Shown in pieces: positions 21,439 through 35,846 of a stretch of DNA of 64,000 bases. Location: NCBI RefSeq assembly GCF_021601625.1, contig NZ_BQHR01000016.1, positions 62,001 to 126,000 of the forward strand, written 5' to 3'. Under the pieces are notes generated by a model. It searched no databases. It was not told where the DNA came from and saw only the letters and a list, made by a program, of their open reading frames with translations. The DNA comes from Pseudomonas paraglycinae (lineage in GTDB: Bacteria > Pseudomonadota > Gammaproteobacteria > Pseudomonadales > Pseudomonadaceae). The translations under genes and the position numbers were made by a program. Each line of letters opens with the position of its first letter. The first letter of the stretch is position 1.

Positions 21439-22575
21439 TTGACTAAGCCAGCCATACTCGCCCTTGCTGATGGCAGCATTTTTCGCGGCGAAGCCATTGG
21501 AGCCGACGGTCAGACCGTTGGTGAGGTGGTGTTCAACACCGCAATGACCGGCTATCAGGAAATCCTTACCGATCCTTCCTACGCCCAACAGATCGTTACC
21601 CTGACTTACCCGCACATCGGCAACACCGGCACCACGCCGGAAGATGCCGAGTCCGATCGCGTCTGGTCCGCTGGCCTGGTCATCCGTGACCTGCCGCTGG
21701 TAGCGAGCAACTGGCGTAACACGATGTCCCTGTCCGATTACCTGAAAGCCAACAACGTTGTGGCGATCGCCGGTATCGACACCCGCCGCCTGACCCGCAT
21801 CCTGCGTGAAAAAGGCGCACAGAACGGCTGCATCATGGCCGGCGACAACATCTCCGAAGAAGCGGCCATCGCCGCGGCGCAAGGCTTCCCGGGCCTGAAG
21901 GGCATGGACCTGGCGAAAGTCGTCAGCACCAAGACCCAATACGAATGGCGCTCCACTGTCTGGGATCTGAAAACCGACAGCCACGCGACCATCGAAGCCT
22001 CCGAGCTGCCTTACCACGTGGTTGCCTATGACTACGGCGTCAAGGTCAACATCCTGCGCATGCTGGTCGAGCGCGGCTGCCGCGTCACTGTTGTTCCAGC
22101 GCAAACTCCGGCTGCCGACGTACTGGCTCTGAAACCGGACGGCGTGTTCCTGTCCAACGGCCCTGGTGATCCGGAGCCTTGCGACTACGCGATCAAGGCG
22201 ATCAAGGAAGTACTGGAAACCGAAATTCCGGTCTTCGGCATCTGCCTCGGCCACCAGCTGCTGGCTCTGGCCTCCGGTGCCAAGACCCTGAAAATGGGCC
22301 ACGGCCACCACGGTGCCAACCACCCGGTGCAGGATCTGGACACGGGCGTCGTGATGATCACCAGCCAGAACCACGGCTTCGCGGTTGACGAAGAAACCCT
22401 GCCAGCCAACGTCCGCGCGATCCACAAATCGCTGTTCGACGGCACCCTGCAAGGTATCGAGCGCACCGACAAGAGCGCGTTCAGCTTCCAGGGTCACCCT
22501 GAAGCGAGCCCGGGCCCGAACGATGTGGCCCCTCTGTTTGACCGCTTCATCAACGAGATGGCCAAGCGACGCTAA
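21439..22575 (+). CDS. carA: Carbamoyl phosphate synthase small subunit
   Basis: A 378-residue glutamine amidotransferase subunit that supplies ammonia to CarB for carbamoyl phosphate, used in pyrimidine and arginine synthesis. The class I glutaminase site is visible as [14 protein letters not shown] (nucleophile Cys near residue 269) with [10 protein letters not shown] near the C-terminus. I chose the TTG at 21439 because GGGAGG lies 5 bases before it and the product then begins (M)[12 protein letters not shown], the length of other Pseudomonas CarA proteins. An ATG eight codons earlier lacks a ribosome site at the right distance. Confidence 0.96.
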   Translation: MTKPAILALADGSIFRGEAIGADGQTVGEVVFNTAMTGYQEILTDPSYAQQIVTLTYPHIGNTGTTPEDAESDRVWSAGLVIRDLPLVASNWRNTMSLSDYLKANNVVAIAGIDTRRLTRILREKGAQNGCIMAGDNISEEAAIAAAQGFPGLKGMDLAKVVSTKTQYEWRSTVWDLKTDSHATIEASELPYHVVAYDYGVKVNILRMLVERGCRVTVVPAQTPAADVLALKPDGVFLSNGPGDPEPCDYAIKAIKEVLETEIPVFGICLGHQLLALASGAKTLKMGHGHHGANHPVQDLDTGVVMITSQNHGFAVDEETLPANVRAIHKSLFDGTLQGIERTDKSAFSFQGHPEASPGPNDVAPLFDRFINEMAKRR

Positions 22576-22599
22576 GCGCTCGCCTTGAGACTGTAGCGA

Positions 22600-22647
22600 G
22601 AAGCCCCTCGAGGGCGGCCCCGGAACCGGCGGCCCCCTCGGGACTTC
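22600..22647 (+). promoter_or_regulatory. GC-rich intercistronic hairpin between carA and carB
   Basis: GAAG...CTTC closes an imperfect stem containing GAGGG...CCCTC and a CCGGAACCGG core. It fills part of the 126-base gap between carA and carB. No T-run follows. It could stabilise or process the carA mRNA; this is inference. Confidence 0.4.
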
Positions 22648-22701
22648 AGAAATCGATCAAGACGGCTTGCCGACTGACCTGCGGATTTGAGTGACAAACC
22701 C

Positions 22702-25919
<3,218 letters not shown>

Positions 25920-25923
<4 letters not shown>

Positions 25924-26396
25924 ATAAATACCCAATGACCGTCCAGGGCTCCAAGGCCCTGGAAGAAGAGCATGCTCACCTGACCAAGGTCGTTCGTCCG
26001 AAGCTCAGCCAGGACATCGGTACGGCCCGCGAGTTGGGTGACTTGAAAGAAAACGCTGAATACCATGCCGCGCGCGAACAGCAAGGCATGGTCGAGGCGC
26101 GGATCCGTGACATCGAAGGTCGCCTGCAGAACGCGGTGATCATCGATGTGACGACCATTCCGCACACCGGCAAAGTGATTTTCGGCACCACCGTCGAAAT
26201 CGCCAACGTCGAGACTGATGAAAGCGTCACTTACCAGATCGTGGGTGAGGATGAGGCGGACATCAAACTCGGCAAGATTTCGGTTGGCTCGCCGATCGCT
26301 CGCGCCTTGATTGCCAAGGAAGAGGGCGATACGGTCGTCGTGAAAACGCCAGGTGGCGATATCGAGTACGAGATTGTCGAAGTCCGTCACATCTGA
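25920..26396 (+). CDS. greA: Transcription elongation factor GreA
   Basis: A 158-residue factor that rescues backtracked RNA polymerase by stimulating transcript cleavage. The N-terminal coiled coil reaches into the polymerase channel, with the acidic tip [15 protein letters not shown] near residues 41-55. The FKBP-like C-terminal domain includes [25 protein letters not shown]. Its start overlaps the carB stop by 4 bases, so expression is tied to carAB. Confidence 0.97.
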
Positions 26397-26424
26397 GGGT
26401 GGGCGCCCGCTGCATGCGGGCGCG

Positions 26425-26829
26425 ATGCTCTGGCAACTGGCCCAGATGTTGTGGGTCGGTGGCCTGTGGTTGGTACATCTCGGTCTGCGGCCGGTGCTGG
26501 GTCGGATTGGCCTGGCTCCGCTGCTGATCGACGAAGTTGCAAGTACGTTTGAAGTGGCGGTAGTGGGTTTTGCCGTCGCGTGTGTGATATTTCAGGCTTT
26601 GGTGCTGGTACAGGCCGAGGGCCTTGCCAGTCTATGGCGGGATTTTCGCGGGCAGGTGTTGCTGATGGCGTCGTATGCGTGTGCGATGTTTGTCGCAGTG
26701 CGTGTCGGCTGGCCGGATGCGCAGCGCTGGCAGGTGTTCAGCTTTCTTGTGTTGGGTTTTTCCGGGTTGGTGCTGGTATTGCAGCCGGTGCCGGGATGGA
26801 GTGGCAGGGTGCGCGAAGCACACCCTTGA
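26425..26829 (+). CDS. Small inner-membrane protein, DUF4149-like
   Basis: A 134-residue protein with about four membrane helices. The N-terminus MLWQLAQMLWVGGLWLVHLG and the alternation of helices resemble DUF4149 proteins, whose function is unknown; the assignment is tentative. The ATG at 26425 has no good ribosome site, and the longer frame overlaps greA, so start choice is uncertain (the Met at 26446 is another option). A GC hairpin (CGCCCGC/GCGGGCG, near 26404-26422) lies in the gap from greA and could cover the start region. It ends 10 bases before the convergent yhbY. Confidence 0.65.
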   Translation: MLWQLAQMLWVGGLWLVHLGLRPVLGRIGLAPLLIDEVASTFEVAVVGFAVACVIFQALVLVQAEGLASLWRDFRGQVLLMASYACAMFVAVRVGWPDAQRWQVFSFLVLGFSGLVLVLQPVPGWSGRVREAHP

Positions 26830-26838
26830 CCCTTGCCA

Positions 26839-27147
26839 TCACTTGAAGCGATGGACGTTCGACAGCTGCTTGTTGACGCTGAAGTTCTTGCGGTAAATCA
26901 GTGCCATCTTGCCGATGACTTGCACCAGATCGGCCTTGCCGGTCTTGCACAGCTCTGCAACGGACGCCAGGCGCGCCTCGCGATCGAGGATGTTGAGCTT
27001 GATCTTGATCAGCTCGTGATCTGCCAATGCGCGTTCGAGTTCGGCTAGAACACCCTCAGTCAAACCGTTGTCAGCCACAGTCAGAACTGGTTTCAGGTGG
27101 TGGCCAATGGATTTGTACTGTTTCTTCTGCTCTGGAGTGAGCGGCAT
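26839..27147 (-). CDS. yhbY: Ribosome assembly RNA-binding protein YhbY
   Basis: A 102-residue single-domain CRM protein that binds pre-50S ribosomal RNA. Family features are LTPEQKKQYKSIGHHLKPVLTV at the N-terminus, LADHELIKIKL in the middle and QVIGKMALIYRKN with the glycine loop near the C-terminus. It is divergent from rlmE, another 50S maturation gene, across a 101-base region with a symmetric palindrome. Confidence 0.95.
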   Translation of the reverse strand: MPLTPEQKKQYKSIGHHLKPVLTVADNGLTEGVLAELERALADHELIKIKLNILDREARLASVAELCKTGKADLVQVIGKMALIYRKNFSVNKQLSNVHRFK

Positions 27148-27172
27148 AATCTGACCCTTTCGTCTGGATTCT

Positions 27173-27193
27173 GTAAAATGGCGGCCATTTTAC
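27173..27193. promoter_or_regulatory. Symmetric palindrome with -10-like TAAAAT on both strands
   Basis: GTAAAATGG CGG CCATTTTAC is a perfect inverted repeat in the yhbY-rlmE divergent gap. Each strand reads TAAAAT, a good sigma-70 -10 match, so it may provide back-to-back promoters; -35 elements are weak. An operator is an alternative reading. Confidence 0.5.
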
Positions 27194-27248
27194 CCGAGGG
27201 CTCGTGGATCCGCCCAATTAATCACGACCCTAATCAACGAGGTGCCCA

Positions 27249-27878
27249 ATGGCGCGTTCCAAGACAAGCCTTGGTTGGCTGAAAAGACATGTCAATGATC
27301 CCTATGTGAAGCAAGCGCAGAAGGATGGCTACCGCTCGCGTGCGAGTTACAAGCTTCTGGAGATCCAGGAGAAATACAAACTGATCCGTCCGGGCATGAA
27401 CGTCGTCGACCTCGGCGCGGCGCCTGGCGGCTGGTCGCAGGTCACCAGCCGGCTGATCGGTGGTCAGGGGCGATTGATCGCCTCGGACATCCTGGAAATG
27501 GACAGCATTCCGGACGTGACTTTCATTCAGGGTGACTTCACCGAGGATGCAGTGCTCGCTCAGATCCTTGAGGCTGTGGGTAATTCGCAGGTGGACCTTG
27601 TGATTTCCGATATGGCCCCCAATATGAGTGGTACGCCTGAAGTGGATATGCCAAAAGCCATGTTCCTTTGCGAGCTGGCGCTTGATCTGGCGGAGCGGAT
27701 ACTCAAGCCGGGTGGCAATTTTGTGATCAAGATTTTTCAGGGCGAAGGGTTCGATGTTTACCTGAAGGATGCTCGAAAGAAGTTCGACAAGATCCAGATG
27801 ATCAAGCCGGACTCCTCTCGTGGCAGCTCTCGCGAGCAGTACATGCTGGCTTGGGGCTATCGCGGTCGTAGCGAGTAA
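27249..27878 (+). CDS. rlmE: 23S rRNA 2'-O-ribose methyltransferase RlmE (FtsJ/RrmJ)
   Basis: A 209-residue SAM-dependent enzyme that methylates U2552 in the 23S rRNA A-loop. The SAM site is [14 protein letters not shown] (near residues 56-69), and the catalytic tetrad residues are carried by motifs including DMAPNMSG and [22 protein letters not shown] precedes the ATG. In E. coli the orthologue is co-transcribed with ftsH from heat-shock promoters; here a 193-base gap separates them. Confidence 0.97.
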   Translation: MARSKTSLGWLKRHVNDPYVKQAQKDGYRSRASYKLLEIQEKYKLIRPGMNVVDLGAAPGGWSQVTSRLIGGQGRLIASDILEMDSIPDVTFIQGDFTEDAVLAQILEAVGNSQVDLVISDMAPNMSGTPEVDMPKAMFLCELALDLAERILKPGGNFVIKIFQGEGFDVYLKDARKKFDKIQMIKPDSSRGSSREQYMLAWGYRGRSE

Positions 27879-28071
27879 AACGAGGTTTTTTGGCGGGGTG
27901 ATAGGTTTTTCGTATTTCGCCCCGCGCGCATAAGCGAATATTGTGTAGAAAGTGTTTCACAAAGGGTTACAGACGGCGCCTGCCAGAGCTGTAGGTAATG
28001 TAGTAAGTTAGGCCGGTGAATATCATGCGAAGCGCGCGCCAGTAGCGGAGCTTGCTTCAGAGGGTAGTTAA

Positions 28072-29988
<1,917 letters not shown>

Positions 29989-29996
29989 GGTTTGAA

Positions 29997-30848
29997 ATGA
30001 CTTCTGTACAGTCCCTGACCCGGTTGCCTTGCGGCAACCGGGTTCTTGATTTGGCCCGGACGCATGTCATGGGCATTCTCAATGTCACTCCCGATTCATT
30101 TTCCGACGGTGGCCGATACAGCCAGCTTGATGCGGCCTTGCGTCATGCCGAAGCCATGGTTGCGGCGGGTGCAACGCTGATCGATGTGGGTGGGGAGTCA
30201 ACCCGGCCCGGCGCGCGGGCGGTTTCTCCATTGGAGGAGCTGGAACGTGTCGCTCCTGTCGTTGAGCTGATCAACCGCGAGCTGGATGTGGTCATATCGG
30301 TCGATACGTCCACTCCGGCGGTCATGCGCGAAACAGCGCGGTTGGGTGCCGGTTTGATCAACGACGTTCGTTCGCTACGGCGGGATGGTGCGTTGGATGC
30401 TGCTGCTGCCACCGGGTTGCCTGTATGTCTCATGCATATGCTCGGCGAGCCTGGCGACATGCAGGATGATCCGCGTTATCAGGATGTCACCCGGGAAGTG
30501 GGCGAATTTCTCGCCGAGCGCATGGCTCAGTGTGAGATGGCAGGTATTCCGGCCGAGCGGATCATTCTTGATCCGGGCTTCGGCTTCGCCAAAACCCTGC
30601 AGCACAATCTAAGCTTGTTCAAGCATATGGAAGCCCTGCATGCGCTGGGGCGGCCACTGTTGGTGGGCGTTTCGCGCAAAAGCATGATCGGTCACGCATT
30701 GAATCGCCCGGTGGGCGAGCGTCTATACGGTGGTTTGGCACTGGCTGCACTGGCGTCGGTGAAGGGTGCGCGTATATTGCGCGTCCATGATGTGGCGGAA
30801 ACGGTGGACGTGGTGCGAATGCTCGCAGCCGTGGAATCAGCCGAATAA
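29997..30848 (+). CDS. folP: Dihydropteroate synthase
   Basis: A 283-residue folate-pathway enzyme joining p-aminobenzoate to the pterin pyrophosphate, and the target of sulfonamides. The signatures are [17 protein letters not shown] near residue 25 and [13 protein letters not shown] near residue 60, with [10 protein letters not shown] and SRKSMIG later. The ATG at 29997 lies 8 bases after ftsH. The ftsH-folP-glmM order is conserved in gammaproteobacteria. Confidence 0.97.
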   Translation: MTSVQSLTRLPCGNRVLDLARTHVMGILNVTPDSFSDGGRYSQLDAALRHAEAMVAAGATLIDVGGESTRPGARAVSPLEELERVAPVVELINRELDVVISVDTSTPAVMRETARLGAGLINDVRSLRRDGALDAAAATGLPVCLMHMLGEPGDMQDDPRYQDVTREVGEFLAERMAQCEMAGIPAERIILDPGFGFAKTLQHNLSLFKHMEALHALGRPLLVGVSRKSMIGHALNRPVGERLYGGLALAALASVKGARILRVHDVAETVDVVRMLAAVESAE

Positions 30849-30864
30849 GAATGATGGAGCACTT

Positions 30865-32202
30865 ATGAGCAAGAAATATTTTGGTACTGACGGCATTCGT
30901 GGTCGTGTCGGGGAATATCCGATTACTCCTGACTTCATGCTCAAGCTCGGCTGGGCTGCCGGCATGGCCTTTCGCAAGATGGGCGCCTGCAAGGTGCTGG
31001 TCGGCAAGGACACGCGGATTTCCGGCTACATGTTCGAGTCGGCCCTTGAGGCCGGCCTGACTTCCGCAGGTGCTGATGTGATGCTGCTCGGTCCGATGCC
31101 GACTCCGGCCATCGCCTATTTGTCGCGTACATTCCAGGCCGAGGCCGGAATCGTGATCAGCGCATCGCACAATCCGCATGACGACAACGGCATCAAGTTT
31201 TTCTCCGGCAGAGGTACCAAGCTGCCAGATGAGCTGGAGCTGATGATCGAAGAGCTGCTTGACACGCCGATGACGGTCGTTGAGTCGAGCAAGATCGGCA
31301 AGGTTTCGCGAATCAATGATGCGTCCGGTCGCTATATCGAGTTCTGCAAGAGCTCTGTACCGACGGGTACCAGTTTTTCTGGCCTGAAAATTGTCATCGA
31401 CTGCGCACACGGAGCAACCTACAAGGTCGCACCGAGCGTTTTCCGTGAGCTGGGTGCCGAAGTCGTGGTGCTGTCCGCGCAGCCCAATGGTCTGAATATC
31501 AACGACAACTGTGGCTCCACTCACATGGGGCAGTTGCAGGCGGCGGTGCTGTCGGAGCACGCTGACCTCGGGATCGCATTCGACGGCGATGGCGACCGGG
31601 TGTTGATGGTTGATCACACGGGTGCGATTGTTGATGGCGATGAGCTGATCTTCATTATTGCGCGCGATCTGCATGAGCGAGGCAAGTTGCAGGGTGGTGT
31701 GGTCGGTACGCTGATGAGCAATCTGGGTCTGGAGCTGGCTCTGGCGGATCTGGGTATTCCTTTTGTGCGTGCAAATGTCGGCGACCGCTATGTGATTGCC
31801 GAATTGCTGGAGCGTGATTGGCTGGTCGGGGGCGAGAACTCCGGACATGTCGTCTGCTTCAATCACACGACGACTGGCGATGCGATCATCGCGGCGTTGC
31901 AGGTGTTGATGGCGTTGAAAGCCCGTAACGAAGGTTTGGCGCAAACGCGCCAGGCCCTGCGCAAGTGTCCTCAGGTGCTGATCAATGTACGTTTCGGCGG
32001 TGGCGACAGCCCGCTTGATCATCCGGCTGTCAAGGAAGCCAGCAAGCGTGTGACCGAGGCGATGGCGGGTCGTGGCCGTGTGCTTTTGCGCAAGTCCGGG
32101 ACAGAGCCTCTGGTGCGTGTGATGGTCGAAGGTGAGGACGAAACCCAGGTTCGTGGCTATGCCGAAGAACTGGCAAAACTGGTAACTGAAGTTTCTGCCT
32201 GA
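30865..32202 (+). CDS. glmM: Phosphoglucosamine mutase
   Basis: A 445-residue enzyme converting glucosamine-6-phosphate to glucosamine-1-phosphate for UDP-GlcNAc, peptidoglycan and LPS. The phosphoserine is Ser101 in [13 protein letters not shown], the metal loop is FDGDGDR, and the phosphate-binding loop is [15 protein letters not shown] near the end. The ATG at 30865 has a GGAG upstream and gives the usual length. Confidence 0.98.
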   Translation: MSKKYFGTDGIRGRVGEYPITPDFMLKLGWAAGMAFRKMGACKVLVGKDTRISGYMFESALEAGLTSAGADVMLLGPMPTPAIAYLSRTFQAEAGIVISASHNPHDDNGIKFFSGRGTKLPDELELMIEELLDTPMTVVESSKIGKVSRINDASGRYIEFCKSSVPTGTSFSGLKIVIDCAHGATYKVAPSVFRELGAEVVVLSAQPNGLNINDNCGSTHMGQLQAAVLSEHADLGIAFDGDGDRVLMVDHTGAIVDGDELIFIIARDLHERGKLQGGVVGTLMSNLGLELALADLGIPFVRANVGDRYVIAELLERDWLVGGENSGHVVCFNHTTTGDAIIAALQVLMALKARNEGLAQTRQALRKCPQVLINVRFGGGDSPLDHPAVKEASKRVTEAMAGRGRVLLRKSGTEPLVRVMVEGEDETQVRGYAEELAKLVTEVSA

Positions 32203-32267
32203 TTCGGCTTGCCAGCCATGATTGTGTTGGGTAACATCTGCGCCCACTTTGACCGACGAGGTACAGC

Positions 32268-33023
32268 ATGCGTCGCCCTATGGTAGCTGGTAACTGGAAG
32301 ATGCACGGTACCCGCGCCAGCGTCGCTGAGCTGATCAACGGCCTTCGTCATCTGGCCTTGCCAAGCGGTGTTGATGTCGCGGTATTCCCGCCTTGCTTGT
32401 ATATCAATCAAGTGATTGATGGCTTGAAAGGCAAATCGATTTCGGTCGGTGCGCAGAACTCTGCGGTGGAATCCATGCAAGGTGCGTTGACGGGCGAGAT
32501 TGCGCCGAGTCAGTTGGTGGATGCAGGTTGTTCCCTGGTGCTTGTCGGGCACTCCGAACGCCGTCAGATCATGGGCGAGCGAGACGGAATGCTGAATCGC
32601 AAGTTCGCAGCGGCACAGGCATGTGGCTTGATTCCGGTGTTGTGCGTAGGGGAGACCCTGGAGCAGCGTGAAGCCGGAAAAACTCTTGAGGTTGTCGGGC
32701 GTCAGCTGGGCAGTATCATCGAGGAGCTGGGTGTCGGTGCTTTTGCCAACGCAGTGATCGCTTACGAGCCGGTCTGGGCGATTGGTACTGGACTGACTGC
32801 AACGCCGCAACAGGCTCAGGATGTGCATAAAGCCATTCGCGAGCAGTTGGCGGCAGAGAATTCTGAAGTGGCACGAGGTGTGCGGCTTCTATACGGCGGC
32901 AGCGTGAAGGCGGCCAATGCGGTCGAACTGTTCGGCATGCCGGATATCGATGGGGGGCTCATTGGTGGAGCTTCCCTGAATGCAGATGAGTTCGGTGCGA
33001 TTTGTCGCGCCGCGGGAAACTGA
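32268..33023 (+). CDS. tpiA: Triosephosphate isomerase
   Basis: A 251-residue glycolytic barrel enzyme interconverting glyceraldehyde-3-phosphate and dihydroxyacetone phosphate. [14 protein letters not shown] carries the substrate lysine, LVGHSERRQ the electrophilic histidine, and [11 protein letters not shown] the catalytic glutamate and flexible loop 6. It starts 65 bases after glmM, with CGAGG before the ATG. Confidence 0.98.
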   Translation: MRRPMVAGNWKMHGTRASVAELINGLRHLALPSGVDVAVFPPCLYINQVIDGLKGKSISVGAQNSAVESMQGALTGEIAPSQLVDAGCSLVLVGHSERRQIMGERDGMLNRKFAAAQACGLIPVLCVGETLEQREAGKTLEVVGRQLGSIIEELGVGAFANAVIAYEPVWAIGTGLTATPQQAQDVHKAIREQLAAENSEVARGVRLLYGGSVKAANAVELFGMPDIDGGLIGGASLNADEFGAICRAAGN

Positions 33024-33027
33024 AAAA

Positions 33028-33411
33028 ATGCTGGAAACAGTCGTAGTCGTTTTTCATCTGCTGGGTGCATTGGGCGTAGTTGCTCTGGTTTTGCTGCAGC
33101 AGGGTAAAGGTGCGGATGCTGGCGCGTCTTTCGGAGCAGGTGCTTCAAATACTGTGTTCGGAAGCCAAGGTTCCTCTACCTTTCTTAGTAAGTTTACTGC
33201 TATACTTGCCGCCGGTTTCTTCATAACCAGCTTGGGGTTAGGATACTTTGCTAAAGAGAAGGCTCATCAGCTGACTCAAGCAGGTTTGCCAAACCCGGCA
33301 GTGTTGGAAGTTCCAAAGCAACAACCGGCTTCTGATGATGTCCCGGTGCTTCAAGAGCAAAAGTCGGCTACTCCAGCGACTGACGTACCTCCAGCTCAAG
33401 AGCAGAAGTAA
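33028..33411 (+). CDS. secG: Protein-export membrane protein SecG
   Basis: A 127-residue subunit of the SecYEG translocon. Two membrane helices (about residues 3-22 and 52-72) flank the conserved cytoplasmic loop [24 protein letters not shown]. The hydrophilic C-terminal tail is rich in Pro, Gln and Ala. The ATG at 33028 is 4 bases after the tpiA stop, so it is coupled to tpiA. tRNA-Leu follows, as in other gammaproteobacteria. Confidence 0.96.
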   Translation: MLETVVVVFHLLGALGVVALVLLQQGKGADAGASFGAGASNTVFGSQGSSTFLSKFTAILAAGFFITSLGLGYFAKEKAHQLTQAGLPNPAVLEVPKQQPASDDVPVLQEQKSATPATDVPPAQEQK

Positions 33412-33433
33412 GAAAAGTTTCAAACGTAGTATT

Positions 33434-33519
33434 GCCGAGGTGGTGGAATTGGTAGACACGCAACCTTGAGGTGGTTGTGCCCATAGGGTGTAGGGGTTCG
33501 AGTCCCCTTCTCGGTACCA
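33434..33519 (+). tRNA. tRNA-Leu (GAG)
   Basis: An 86-base type II tRNA with a long variable arm and encoded CCA. The anticodon loop TTGAGGT is closed by CAACC/GGTTG and gives anticodon GAG, reading CUC/CUU leucine codons. The T-arm GGGGTTCGAGTCCCC is canonical. It lies just downstream of secG. Confidence 0.97.
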
Positions 33520-33531
33520 ATTAGTCAGGAG

Positions 33532-33553
33532 AGCCCGCTGTTGCGGGCTTTCT
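33532..33553 (+). terminator. Terminator after tRNA-Leu
   Basis: AGCCCGC and GCGGGCT pair with a TGTT loop and are followed by TTCTT, 12 bases past the tRNA CCA end. Confidence 0.75.
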
Positions 33554-33616
33554 TGCAGGTGGAAGGTTACATTGACCCTATAAGGGATCGGTCGTATACT
33601 TCCGCCCCAGCTTTGT

Positions 33617-33693
<77 letters not shown>

Positions 33694-33701
33694 GTTTAAG
33701 G

Positions 33702-33724
33702 AGCCCCTTTTAAGGGGCTTTTTG
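33702..33724 (+). terminator. Terminator after tRNA-fMet
   Basis: AGCCCCTT and AAGGGGCT pair tightly and run into a five-T stretch, an intrinsic terminator 8 bases after the tRNA end. Confidence 0.88.
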
Positions 33725-33768
33725 TTAGCTGGACACTTTCGACGCCGCTGTTCGACGGCGTTTCAAGG

Positions 33769-33791
33769 ATGGGCGTTTCGCCCATTTTTTT
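33769..33791 (+). promoter_or_regulatory. Second terminator, 40 bases before rimP (candidate attenuator)
   Basis: ATGGGCG and CGCCCAT pair around TTT and run into seven T. Only about 40 bases separate it from the rimP GTG, too little for a full promoter plus leader, so transcripts reaching rimP probably pass through this terminator. A further weak stem (ACGCCG/CGGCGT, 33742-33761) lies just upstream. Confidence 0.6.
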
Positions 33792-33831
33792 ATTTTGCAT
33801 AGCATGCACATACATGCACGAGGGGGTTCAG

Positions 33832-34290
33832 GTGTCGAGCAAGCTAGAAGAGTTGCAGGCCTTGCTGGCCCCGGTGGTCGTGGCCCTAGGCTATGAATGC
33901 TGGGGTATTGAGTTTTCGGCTCAAGGTCGCCACTCAATGTTGCGCGTTTATATCGATAAGGAAGGCGGCGTACTGGTGGACGATTGCGCCATCGTCAGCC
34001 GTCAGATCAGCGGTGTGCTGGATGTTGAAGATCCGATCTCCGTTGAATACACCCTTGAAGTTTCCTCGCCAGGCATGGAACGCCCACTGTTCACTCTTGA
34101 GCAGTTTGCCAAATATGTCGGTGAACAAGTGAAGATCAAGCTGCGCTCGCCTTTCGAAGGTCGACGCAACTTTCAGGGCCTTCTGCGCGGTGTAGAAGAG
34201 CAGGACGTCGTGGTGCAGGTAGATGACCATGAGTTCCTGTTGCCGATCGATATGATCGACAAGGCCAACATTATTCCCAGTTTTGACTGA
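33832..34290 (+). CDS. rimP: Ribosome maturation factor RimP
   Basis: A 152-residue factor for 30S subunit maturation. Family features are [24 protein letters not shown], the region [23 protein letters not shown], and the C-terminal SH3-like domain. I chose the GTG at 33832 because GAGGGGG lies just upstream and the product begins (M)[13 protein letters not shown], the usual Pseudomonas start; the longer frame runs through the terminator. First gene of rimP-nusA-infB-rbfA-truB. Confidence 0.95.
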   Translation: MSSKLEELQALLAPVVVALGYECWGIEFSAQGRHSMLRVYIDKEGGVLVDDCAIVSRQISGVLDVEDPISVEYTLEVSSPGMERPLFTLEQFAKYVGEQVKIKLRSPFEGRRNFQGLLRGVEEQDVVVQVDDHEFLLPIDMIDKANIIPSFD

Positions 34291-34337
34291 GACGCGGATC
34301 CCGCGGATCCAATGGCTTGCGAAAGGCGAGGCGTACG

Positions 34338-35819
34338 ATGAGCAAAGAAGTACTGCTGGTTGTTGAGTCGGTATCCAATGAAAAGGGTGTACCGGCAAGC
34401 GTAATTTTTGAAGCGCTGGAGCTGGCTCTAGCCACTGCTACCAAAAAGCGTTTTGAAGACGAAGTTGATCTGCGTGTGGAAATCAACCGCCACACCGGTT
34501 CTTACGAAACTTTCCGTCGCTGGACGGTCGTCGAAGAGAATGATCTCGATGATCCGGCCATCGAAACCTGGCCGAGCAAGGTTGCTGAAACGCACCCTGG
34601 CGCCAAGGTTGGCGACGTCGTTGAAGAAAAGATCGAGTCCATCGAGTTCGGCCGCATCGCTGCGCAGACCGCCAAGCAGGTCATCGTGCAGAAAGTGCGC
34701 GAAGCCGAGCGCGCTCAAGTGGTTGACGCTTATCGCGAGCGCCTGGGAGAAATCATCTCCGGCACCGTGAAGAAAGTGACCCGCGACAACGTGATCGTCG
34801 ACCTGGGTAATAACGCTGAAGCGTTGCTGGCCCGTGAAGACATCATCTCTCGCGAAACCTTCCGTGTTGGCGTGCGTCTGCGTGCGCTGCTCAAGGAAAT
34901 CCGCACCGAGAACCGCGGCCCTCAGCTGATCCTGTCGCGTACCGCGCCGGAAATGCTGATCGAGCTGTTCCGTATCGAAGTGCCGGAAATCGCTGAAGGC
35001 CTGATCGAAGTCATGGCCGCATCCCGTGATCCGGGTTCGCGTGCCAAGATCGCTGTCCGCTCCAAGGACAAACGCATCGACCCGCAAGGCGCGTGCATCG
35101 GTATGCGCGGTTCGCGCGTCCAGGCCGTGTCGGGCGAGTTGGGTGGCGAGCGTGTCGATATCGTCCTGTGGGACGACAACCCGGCTCAGTTCGTGATCAA
35201 TGCCATGTCGCCGGCAGAAGTGGCGGCCATCATCGTTGACGAAGATGCCCATGCCATGGACATCGCCGTTGGCGCAGACAATCTGGCTCAGGCCATCGGT
35301 CGTGGTGGTCAGAACGTGCGTCTGGCGAGCCAGCTGACTGGCTGGACCCTGAACGTGATGACCGAATCGGACATCCAGGCTAAGCAACAAGCGGAAACCG
35401 GCGACATCCTGCGCAACTTCATCGACGAGCTGGAAGTCGACGAAGAGCTGGCTCAGGTGCTGGTAGACGAAGGCTTCACCAGCCTGGAAGAGATTGCCTA
35501 CGTACCGTTGGAAGAAATGCTCAACATCGACGGCTTTGACGAAGACATCGTCAACGAGCTTCGCGCTCGTGCCAAGGATCGCTTGTTGACCAAAGCCATC
35601 GCTACTGAGGAAAAGCTGGCAGACGCCCATCCGGCCGAAGACCTGCTCTCGCTTGAGGGTATGGACAAGGATTTGGCGATGGAACTGGCGGTGCGCGGCG
35701 TAATTACCCGCGAAGACCTGGCCGAGCAGTCTATTGACGACCTGCTCGACATCGACGGCATTGACGATGATCGTGCCGGCAAGTTGATCATGGCCGCCCG
35801 AGCCCACTGGTTCGAGTAA
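34338..35819 (+). CDS. nusA: Transcription termination/antitermination protein NusA
   Basis: A 493-residue RNA polymerase-binding factor for pausing, termination and antitermination. The order is N-terminal polymerase-binding domain (1-125), S1 domain (about 135-200), two KH domains (200-345, with [11 protein letters not shown] and [15 protein letters not shown]), and two acidic helix-hairpin-helix repeats at the C-terminus ([25 protein letters not shown]). E. coli NusA regulates its own operon, relevant to the leader terminators before rimP. Confidence 0.98.
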   Translation: MSKEVLLVVESVSNEKGVPASVIFEALELALATATKKRFEDEVDLRVEINRHTGSYETFRRWTVVEENDLDDPAIETWPSKVAETHPGAKVGDVVEEKIESIEFGRIAAQTAKQVIVQKVREAERAQVVDAYRERLGEIISGTVKKVTRDNVIVDLGNNAEALLAREDIISRETFRVGVRLRALLKEIRTENRGPQLILSRTAPEMLIELFRIEVPEIAEGLIEVMAASRDPGSRAKIAVRSKDKRIDPQGACIGMRGSRVQAVSGELGGERVDIVLWDDNPAQFVINAMSPAEVAAIIVDEDAHAMDIAVGADNLAQAIGRGGQNVRLASQLTGWTLNVMTESDIQAKQQAETGDILRNFIDELEVDEELAQVLVDEGFTSLEEIAYVPLEEMLNIDGFDEDIVNELRARAKDRLLTKAIATEEKLADAHPAEDLLSLEGMDKDLAMELAVRGVITREDLAEQSIDDLLDIDGIDDDRAGKLIMAARAHWFE

Positions 35820-35846
35820 TTAGGCGCGGCCTGAGGAGAGAAGTGC

